Of a stretch of 51,934 bases of DNA, positions 44,566 through 51,934 are shown one piece after another; the first letter of the stretch is position 1, and each line of letters starts with the position of its first letter. Under the pieces are notes generated by a model. The model was not told the DNA's origin. It did not search any database and worked only from the letters and a program-made list of their open reading frames with translations. Source of the DNA: Candidatus Janibacter merdipullorum. GTDB taxonomy: Bacteria; Actinomycetota; Actinomycetes; Actinomycetales; Dermatophilaceae. The stretch spans positions 1 to 51,934 of the forward strand of contig DXAR01000106.1 of NCBI GenBank assembly GCA_019116945.1, given 5' to 3'. A program made the position numbers and the translations under genes.

Positions 44566-45930
44566 TCAGGACGAGGGCACCCCGACGACCCAGACCCGGG
44601 TGGTCGAGGACCTCCCCCGCGTCCTCTCCACGAGCTCGCTGAGGACCGCGTACCCGTCCGGCGAGACGTCCGCGCCGGGTGAGAGGTCGTCGTCGGACTC
44701 GGCGACGAGGCTGGCGGTGCTTCCGTCGACGACCCGGAACTCCGTCTCAGGGGCCCCGGTGCGCCAGTTGTCCCCCGACTCGAAGAAGACGACGAGGCGA
44801 CCGCGCACGTCGTTGGTGGCGATGCGGAAGTCCTCGGGCACGTCCACCTGCCCGATCTCCTTGTCGGACAGGCCATCGGTGAAGGTCAGCCGATCCCCGT
44901 CGCGCTCGATGACGAAGCGGTCGTGGACGACCGACGACCCGTCGGCCACCTGCTGGCTCTCACCGACGGGTGGCGCGTCGACCTCGACGAAGGCACGGCC
45001 GTCGAAGAGCCGCACCGAGCTACCGCAGCGGACCAGCGGCGTCGCCTCCTCCGCCAGCCGTCCCCCGGTGTGGCCCGGGTTGTCGAGCCGGGCTCCCGGG
45101 CAGGACACGTCCGCCACGGCCTTCCCGGAGCGAAGGGAGGTGACCGTCACCTCGTCGCCGGCCCGGTGCAGCGCGAGATCCCCCTGGACGAGGACCCGCC
45201 CGCGGGGCGCCTGCGACCACGTCTCGGCGACCTCGCCGGTGTCGAGGTCGAGCGCCTGCGCCTCTTCCTCGCTCGGCGTGAGCAGGACGTACTCCTGCTC
45301 GGGCAGGGCCGTGGGGTAGGTGGTCGCCAGGTCCGCCGCGCAGTCGACCTCCGGGTCGTGGCTCCACGTCACCGACCCGTCCTCGAGGGCGACCCCCGAG
45401 ACCACGAGGGTGCCACCCCCTTCGTCCCCGGTGAGGCGGGCCTCGCCGTCCTCGGACAGGCAGGAGGCGACCGCGACGTGGGTCTCGGACAGCCCGACCA
45501 CCTCGGCGGACTCGCCCGGCTGCAGGCTCTTGTCCCCGTGGGCGGCGAGGACGTCCTGCGACTCGGTCTCGACCTCCCCGTCCTCGCCGTTGATGAGCAG
45601 ACCGCCACCGAGCACCGACACCGCGGCCCCCTCGGACGTCAGCGCCGCGATGCTGCCGTGGCGGGGCCCCGGCCAGGACCGGTCCTCCGAGACGTGCTCG
45701 ACGACCGTGCCGCCGTCACCGTCGGAATGGATGAACCATCCACCCGGACCGAGGTGCATCGAGCTCGCGTCGTCGCCCGAGTAGTGGATCTCGCCCTCGA
45801 CCCCGTCACCAGGGCGGACGAGGAAGAACCAGCCGACGGCGGCAGCGACGAGGACCCCCGCGAGCAGGGCCGAGCCCAGCTTGAGAGCCGCGCCCACCCC
45901 TCCACGGGGCGCCTCGGTCACGGCGCTCAC
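44566..45930 (-). CDS. Membrane-anchored repeat protein, paralogue of upstream gene
   Basis: A 454-aa protein with one N-terminal membrane helix (LGSALLAGVLVAAAVGWFFL) and a large extracytoplasmic domain. Elements such as GGTLVVSGVALEDGSVTWSHD and QALDLDTGEVAETWSQ resemble PQQ/WD-type beta-propeller blades. Three Cys lie in the domain. It shares layout and many segments with the 457-aa gene immediately upstream, whose stop overlaps its GTG as GTGA, so they arose by tandem duplication. No family function is recognised. Confidence 0.82.
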   Translation of the reverse strand: MSAVTEAPRGGVGAALKLGSALLAGVLVAAAVGWFFLVRPGDGVEGEIHYSGDDASSMHLGPGGWFIHSDGDGGTVVEHVSEDRSWPGPRHGSIAALTSEGAAVSVLGGGLLINGEDGEVETESQDVLAAHGDKSLQPGESAEVVGLSETHVAVASCLSEDGEARLTGDEGGGTLVVSGVALEDGSVTWSHDPEVDCAADLATTYPTALPEQEYVLLTPSEEEAQALDLDTGEVAETWSQAPRGRVLVQGDLALHRAGDEVTVTSLRSGKAVADVSCPGARLDNPGHTGGRLAEEATPLVRCGSSVRLFDGRAFVEVDAPPVGESQQVADGSSVVHDRFVIERDGDRLTFTDGLSDKEIGQVDVPEDFRIATNDVRGRLVVFFESGDNWRTGAPETEFRVVDGSTASLVAESDDDLSPGADVSPDGYAVLSELVERTRGRSSTTRVWVVGVPSS

Positions 45931-47300
45931 GACGTCCCCTTCGTCCCGGCCACCCAGACCCGGGAGCCCGTGGGGTCCTCGTCGTCGAGCGTCACCATGA
46001 TCTCGCCCTCCGGCGTGACCTTCGCACCGCCGCGCATGCCCTCGCCGCTGTCGAGGACGAGCTCGCCGCTCGTGCTGTCGACGACCCGGTAGTGGACGGT
46101 CGGGCGGTCACCACCCGTGTCCACCTCCGTGAAGCTGATGAGGCGTCCGAGGGGACCGAAGCGCCCGATCTCGGCGTCCTCGGGCACGTCGACCGTGGCC
46201 ACCTCACGACCGCTCACGGCATCGCGCAGGGCGAACCCGTCACCCGTGTGGCGGACGAGGGTGTCACCCACGGACACCTCGTCGCTGCCGACGGGTCCGC
46301 GCGCCGGCGGGGCGTCCACGGCGACGAAGTCGTCACCGCGCACGTAGTGCGTCTCGTCCCGGCACTCGACGAAGGGAGTGACCTCCGGACCGAGCTGGCG
46401 GGTGATCTCCTGCGGGTCACCGGCGCGGGCACCAGCGCACTCCACCGTCGCCAGCGCCTTGCCGGTCGCGAGCGAACGCCAGGCGACGGCGTCCTCCCCC
46501 TTCGGCTCGAGCACGTGCTCGCCCTGGATGGTGAGATCGGAGCGCCGGGTGCCGGTCCACTCCCGGACGACCTCGCCCGTGGCCAGGTCGACCGCGTGGG
46601 ACTGCTCCTCGCTCTCCTCGACGAGGAGATACTGCTGCGCCGGAAGGGTGCTCGGGTAGGCCATGGTCGGGCTGTCGATCCCGCAAGGGACCTCCGTGTC
46701 GTGGGTCCAGGCCACCGAGGCGTCCTCGAGGGCGATGCCGGCGAGGACCCGCGTACCGCCCTCGACGTCGTCGTTGAGGCCCGCACGACTGGGCGCGAGG
46801 CAGGTAAGGGCCGCGACGTGCTCGTCGCTGACGCCGACGAGCTCGATGTCGGCTCCCGGCCACAGGTCGTCGTCACCGTGGGCGTCGGCGATCTGCTCGG
46901 TCGTGGCCGTCTGCGTCGAGCCCTCGCGCTGCACCCGCAGGGTGTGCTCGTCCGGTTGGAGGACGACGCCGTCCGCGGTGATCTCGCGCTGCGCGACGGC
47001 CTCGCCGAAGGTCCACTGCTCGTCGGTGCGGACATTGCGCGCGACGTAGTCACCCCCTTCGCCCGGGTGGGTGACCCAGCCTCCGGGGCCGAGCTGCGCG
47101 GCGAGCCGGTCACTCTCCCAGAGGATCTCGCCCCGGACCTCCGGGGACCCGATGCCGCCACCCAGGCCGCGGATGTCGTCCCAGAAGAAGGAGGCGATGC
47201 CGCCGACGAACATCGCCACGAGGACGATCGCGAGGAGGACCTTCGGGAGCACTCCGCGGCGCGGCTCGCGGACGGGACTGAGGTCATGGGGCGCGGTCAC
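45927..47300 (-). CDS. Membrane-anchored repeat protein, first of a tandem pair
   Basis: A 457-aa protein with a membrane helix (VLLAIVLVAMFVGGIASFFW) and an exported propeller-like domain. It matches its neighbour in GPGGWVTHPG, GGTRVLAGIALEDASVAWTHD, DLATGEVVREWTG, VDVPEDAEIGRFGPLGRLISF and a shared C-terminal RVWVAG. GTG 47300 lies 53 bases from the tRNA-Gln gene. Likely a surface sensor or scaffold; the function is unknown. Confidence 0.82.
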   Translation of the reverse strand: MTAPHDLSPVREPRRGVLPKVLLAIVLVAMFVGGIASFFWDDIRGLGGGIGSPEVRGEILWESDRLAAQLGPGGWVTHPGEGGDYVARNVRTDEQWTFGEAVAQREITADGVVLQPDEHTLRVQREGSTQTATTEQIADAHGDDDLWPGADIELVGVSDEHVAALTCLAPSRAGLNDDVEGGTRVLAGIALEDASVAWTHDTEVPCGIDSPTMAYPSTLPAQQYLLVEESEEQSHAVDLATGEVVREWTGTRRSDLTIQGEHVLEPKGEDAVAWRSLATGKALATVECAGARAGDPQEITRQLGPEVTPFVECRDETHYVRGDDFVAVDAPPARGPVGSDEVSVGDTLVRHTGDGFALRDAVSGREVATVDVPEDAEIGRFGPLGRLISFTEVDTGGDRPTVHYRVVDSTSGELVLDSGEGMRGGAKVTPEGEIMVTLDDEDPTGSRVWVAGTKGTS

Positions 47301-47353
47301 GAGGAGATTGTCACCCGGGTCGGTAGCGGGGGGCGGTCCAGTCCCAGAAATAG

Positions 47354-47432
47354 CTCCCCGGGTAGGAGTCGAACCTACGTCGCTAGTCCTGATTCAAAGT
47401 CAGGCGGGCCCTGCCGGCAGACCAACCGGGGA
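47354..47432 (-). tRNA. tRNA-Gln (anticodon UUG)
   Basis: On the minus strand the acceptor TCCCCGG pairs with CCGGGGA. The D arm is GGTC/GGCC. The anticodon arm CCTGA-CTTTGAA-TCAGG gives TTG, and the T arm is GTAGG-TTCGACT-CCTAC. The discriminator is G, with no encoded CCA. It is 79 bases with a nine-base variable region. It lies between the membrane-protein pair and the divergent TetR gene. Confidence 0.9.
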
Positions 47433-47498
47433 ACGCCGCCGCAGCGGCACCGACAGGGTAGTCGACGCTGCCCTCCGCCCGTCACGGACAATGGGTGC

Positions 47499-48140
47499 AT
47501 GACCGACACGAGCGACGAAGGGCGGCCCCGCCGGCCGCGGATGACCGGCGCGGCCCGGCGCGAGCAGCTCGTGACCGTGGGGCGCGGGGTCTTCGCGGCG
47601 AAGGGCATCGACGGCACCTCCGTCGAGGAGATCGCCGCCACGGCCGAGGTGTCCAAGCCGATCGTCTACGAGCACTTCGGCGGCAAGGAGGGCCTCTACG
47701 CCGTCGTCGTCGACCGGGAGCTCCGGGCGCTCACCGAGGCGATCACGACGGCGCTCACCGCCGGCGGGTCGGACCGCCAGACGATCGAGCGCGCCGCCCT
47801 GGCGCTCTTCGACTACATCGAGGGCTCGCCCGACGGCTTCCGCATCCTCGTGCGGGATGTCTCCGGCGAGTCCCCGGCCGGCACCTACTCGTCGCTCATG
47901 TCCGACGCCGCCGCCCAGGTCGCCTACCTGCTGTCCGACGCCTTCGAGCAGCGGGGCTACGCGACGAGAACGGCACCGATGTATGCGCAGATGCTCGTCG
48001 GCATGGTCTCGCTCACCGGTCAGTGGTGGCTCGAGACCCGCACTCCGGCAAAGGAGGTCGTGGCCGCGCACGTGGTCAACCTCGCGTGGAACGGCCTGGG
48101 CAACCTCGACGAGCGCCCAGCCCTCGACGGTCGGGGCTGA
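47499..48140 (+). CDS. TetR-family transcriptional regulator
   Basis: A 213-aa protein. The helix-turn-helix is GRGVFAAKGIDGTSVEEIAATAEVSKPIVYEHFGGKEGLYAVVVD (residues about 27-70), and the C-terminal ligand domain has YAQMLVGMVSLTGQWWLETR. The ligand is unknown. The ATG has no Shine-Dalgarno sequence, but GACAAT lies seven bases upstream as in msrA, suggesting a leaderless mRNA. It sits next to tRNA-Gln near the ispE/ABC-F block, as often in actinobacteria. Confidence 0.93.
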   Translation: MTDTSDEGRPRRPRMTGAARREQLVTVGRGVFAAKGIDGTSVEEIAATAEVSKPIVYEHFGGKEGLYAVVVDRELRALTEAITTALTAGGSDRQTIERAALALFDYIEGSPDGFRILVRDVSGESPAGTYSSLMSDAAAQVAYLLSDAFEQRGYATRTAPMYAQMLVGMVSLTGQWWLETRTPAKEVVAAHVVNLAWNGLGNLDERPALDGRG

Positions 48141-48153
48141 CCCCCCTTCGCGA

Positions 48154-48954
48154 TCACGCCTTGCGCCCGACCGCGAAGACCCGCCGGAAGGGCAGGAGCA
48201 CGCCGGCGTTGGAGCGCGGGTAGGCGGCGAGCACCTTCTCCGCGTAGGCGGCGATGAACTCCTCGCGCTCCGTCTCGTCCTCGAGGACGTCGAGCATCGG
48301 CTTGAGGCCGGTGCCGCTCACCCAGTCGAGGACGGGGTTGTCGCTCTCCCCCTCCGGGTCGAGCACGTGGATGTACGTCGTCTCCCAGGCGTCGACGGCG
48401 AGGCCGTGCGAGCTGAGGATCTGGAGGTAGGTCGACGGATCGCCGGCGCCGTATCGCTTGCTCGCCGCCTCGAGCTCCCCGCTGCGCGGGTGGCTGATCG
48501 CGGTCTCACGCATGAGCGCGTGCGTCGGCGCGTCGAAGTTGCCCGGCACCTGCAGGGCGAACCAGCCGCCGGGTGCGAGCGCCTCGAGCCAGCCCTCCAT
48601 GAGGGAGAGATGGCGCGGGACCCACTGCAGCGCAGCATTGGTGACGATGACCTCGGGGGCGGCACCGAGGCTCGCGATGTCCCACTCCGCCAGATCGGCC
48701 TCGACCCACTCGACGAGGCCGTCGACATCCGTGGAGCGCGCCGAGGCCAGCATCTCGGGGCTGCTGTCGACCCCGACGACGCGGGCCTCCGGCCACCGCT
48801 CGGCGAGCGAGAGCGTCAGCGGACCGTGCCCGCACCCGAGGTCGACGACGAGCCGCGGCCCGTCGGCGCCCACGCGACTCATGAGGTCGGCGAAGGGGCG
48901 CGCCCGTTCGCTCGAGAACTGTCCGTACCGGCTCGGGTCCCACATCACTGCCAT
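48154..48954 (-). CDS. tam: Trans-aconitate 2-methyltransferase
   Basis: A 266-aa SAM-dependent methyltransferase. The SAM loop is LVVDLGCGHGPLTLSLAERWP, and MWDPSRYGQFSSERARPFADL, TNAALQWVPRH and AAYPRSNAGVLLPFRRVFAVG are characteristic of Tam. It methylates trans-aconitate to relieve inhibition of aconitase. ATG 48954 has AAGGAGG upstream; an ATG three codons on is also possible. It converges on the TetR gene with a 13-base gap. Confidence 0.94.
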   Translation of the reverse strand: MAVMWDPSRYGQFSSERARPFADLMSRVGADGPRLVVDLGCGHGPLTLSLAERWPEARVVGVDSSPEMLASARSTDVDGLVEWVEADLAEWDIASLGAAPEVIVTNAALQWVPRHLSLMEGWLEALAPGGWFALQVPGNFDAPTHALMRETAISHPRSGELEAASKRYGAGDPSTYLQILSSHGLAVDAWETTYIHVLDPEGESDNPVLDWVSGTGLKPMLDVLEDETEREEFIAAYAEKVLAAYPRSNAGVLLPFRRVFAVGRKA

Positions 48955-48980
48955 GTCGCCTCCTTGGTCGGGGTGCCGCG

Positions 48981-48986
48981 AGCCTA
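48981..48986 (-). promoter_or_regulatory. -10-like element (TAGGCT) of tam
   Basis: Minus-strand TAGGCT lies 26 bases before the tam ATG, followed by an AAGGAGG ribosome-binding site. Confidence 0.45.
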
Positions 48987-49021
48987 GCGGCCGGCCCGCC
49001 CCGGGTGGGGTACTTCGACGT

Positions 49022-49048
49022 CAAGATTCACGATGGCAGGTAATCTTG
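49022..49048 (+). promoter_or_regulatory. Inverted repeat with -10 element ahead of the MarR gene
   Basis: CAAGATT and AATCTTG, perfect seven-base arms 13 bases apart. The distal arm contains TAATCT (49041-49046), a -10 whose start site would fall on the ATG at 49053. Position and symmetry fit an autoregulatory MarR operator. Confidence 0.55.
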
Positions 49049-49052
49049 GGGG

Positions 49053-49559
49053 ATGACCAGCCGCCACGACCCCACCGACGACGTCGACGCCATCGTCGAC
49101 GCCTGGCGCCGTGAGCTCCCCGACCTCGACGTCGAGCCCCTCCACGTCTTCTCCCGGGTCTCCCGACTGGCCCGGCTGCTCGACCTCGACCGGATGAGTG
49201 CCTTCGCCCGGCACGCCCTCGAGGGCTGGGAGTTCGACGTCCTCTCCGCGCTCCGCCGCTCGGGTGAGCCCTACCAGCTCTCCCCCGGACGCCTCGTCCA
49301 GGAGACCCTCGTGACCTCCGGAACGATGACCAACCGCATCGACCGCCTCGCGGCGAAGGGATGGGTCGAGCGCCTCCCCTCCCCGGCCGACCGCCGCGGG
49401 GTCATCGTCCGCCTGACGAAGGGGGGCCAGGAGACCGTCGACGCCGCGATGGCCGACCTCCTGGCCCGCGAGCGCGAGCTGCTCGCGGACATGCCGGCCG
49501 AGGAGCGGGCGGCGCTGCGCACCGCGCTGCGGCGGCTCCTCACCCCCTTTGAGGCCTGA
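49053..49559 (+). CDS. MarR-family transcriptional regulator
   Basis: A 168-aa protein. The winged helix-turn-helix comprises WEFDVLSALRRSGEPYQLSPGRL and VTSGTMTNRIDRLAAKGWVERLPSPADRRGVIVRLT (about 50-120), flanked by dimerisation helices. No conserved sensing Cys is present. The ATG probably begins the transcript itself. It diverges from tam and converges on the ABC-F gene (4-base gap). Its target beyond its own promoter is unknown. Confidence 0.95.
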   Translation: MTSRHDPTDDVDAIVDAWRRELPDLDVEPLHVFSRVSRLARLLDLDRMSAFARHALEGWEFDVLSALRRSGEPYQLSPGRLVQETLVTSGTMTNRIDRLAAKGWVERLPSPADRRGVIVRLTKGGQETVDAAMADLLARERELLADMPAEERAALRTALRRLLTPFEA

Positions 49560-49563
49560 GGCG

Positions 49564-51368
<1,805 letters not shown>

Positions 51369-51369
<1 letters not shown>

Positions 51370-51934
51370 CAGAGCAGGCGCGCCGTCGGCAGGATCTGGG
51401 CGCCGTGGACCGGCCCGGTCGCCCGAAGGATGTCGCCGGCCGTGCCCGACGCGGTGAGCGATACCGCGAGGTCGATCGCGCCCTCGGCGGACTCGGCGAG
51501 GATCGCCACGGTCGGGCCGGACCCCGAGACGAGGGCGGCGAGCGCGCCGAAGCCCATCGCGGCCTCGATGACGTCACCGATCTCCGGGTGGAGGGCGATG
51601 GCATCGGGCTGGAGGTCGTTGTCGAGGACGGGGGCGAGCGCCGTCGGGTCGCCCGCCCGCAGGGCGGCCATGAGGGCCGTGCTGGGGACGGGCTCGTCGA
51701 GCTCGGTGCCGGCGGTCCGCTCGTCGAAGGTGCTGTAGACCGCGGGTGTCGACAGCCCGCTGCCCACGGAGGGCACGAAGACCCAGTGGTACGTCCCCTT
51801 CGCCAGGACGGGACTCACGAGCTCACCCCGCCCGGACCCGACGGCCGTCCCGCCGTGGAGGAGGAAGGGGACGTCGCTGCCGATCCCGGCCGCCACCTCC
51901 TCGAGCTCGGACTTGTCCAGCCCCGTCTCCCAGA
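51369..51934 (-). CDS. ispE: 4-diphosphocytidyl-2-C-methyl-D-erythritol kinase, 3' part
   Basis: The C-terminal 188 residues of a GHMP kinase; the 5' end lies beyond the window edge. AAGIGSDVPFLLHGGTAVGSGRGE carries the GHMP ATP-binding loop, and LVSGSGPTVAIL the third motif. It phosphorylates CDP-methylerythritol in the non-mevalonate isoprenoid pathway. The ABC-F start overlaps its stop, a pairing common in actinobacteria. The reading frame is open through 51934. Confidence 0.93.

Overview
The window is chromosomal DNA of a high-G+C actinobacterium. A mycothiol conjugate amidase, an IdeR/DtxR-type iron box, a UUA-decoding tRNA-Leu, DUF501, DUF4307 and FtsB-type divisome genes, and many GTG starts with GTGA stop/start overlaps all point that way. 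The gene order (greA, DUF4307, mca, small membrane protein, hemolysin III, Z-isoprenyl synthase, phoH2) follows the Mycobacterium tuberculosis Rv1080c-Rv1095 neighbourhood. The overall character suggests a member of the Intrasporangiaceae such as Janibacter; that family placement is inference. No phage, insertion sequence or CRISPR array was seen. Nearly all the DNA is coding.

Layout. 1-5.8 kb: phoH2 with a possible leader peptide, Z-isoprenyl diphosphate synthase, hemolysin III, mca block, DUF4307, and greA behind two leader hairpins. 5.8-13 kb: a WXG100-like Pro-rich protein, msrA, DUF1992, a lipoprotein, fadH, an SGNH hydrolase, an 86-aa conserved protein and a Bax-inhibitor-1 protein. 13.1-16.8 kb: metB-cbs (transsulfuration), an iron-regulated siderophore-interacting protein and tRNA-Leu(UAA). 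16.9-26.5 kb: the ppx, DUF501, ftsB, eno, VOC-GNAT fusion, mazG, SurA-like lipoprotein and mfd string, all on the minus strand. 26.6-31.6 kb: a TPM-domain membrane protein, PspA, pth and a second TPM-like paralogue that has lost the TPM domain. 31.7-36.7 kb: rplY, an EamA transporter, a CGNR zinc-finger regulator, prs and glmU. 36.8-43.8 kb: a complete N-acetylglucosamine uptake and catabolism island (ptsI, ptsH, EIIA, EIIB, SIS-domain enzyme, GntR regulator, EIIC, nagA) around a central DasR/NagR-like operator. 43.8-51.9 kb: a histidine phosphatase, two tandem membrane-anchored paralogues, tRNA-Gln, TetR, trans-aconitate methyltransferase, MarR, an ABC-F ATPase and the 3' part of ispE.

How the genes work together. 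The PTS island imports GlcNAc as GlcNAc-6-phosphate. NagA deacetylates it, and the SIS-domain enzyme is a plausible deaminase. The island lies beside glmU, which makes UDP-GlcNAc. The mfd-mazG-eno-ftsB-ppx string mixes DNA repair, nucleotide sanitation, glycolysis and division in a conserved actinobacterial order. The TPM/PspA genes look like an envelope-stress module.

The most striking signal is not a gene. A short word, CGAAGGG(G)/CCCCTTCG, occurs about 80 times as the 7-mer and about 50 times as the 8-mer by hand count. It is nearly equal on both strands (39:41), lies in several codon frames, and no gap exceeds about 1.7 kb. It also forms the base of two strong terminator hairpins as inverted pairs. 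This resembles the layout of DNA-uptake sequences in Neisseria and Haemophilus, and I report it as the main candidate for an undescribed system.
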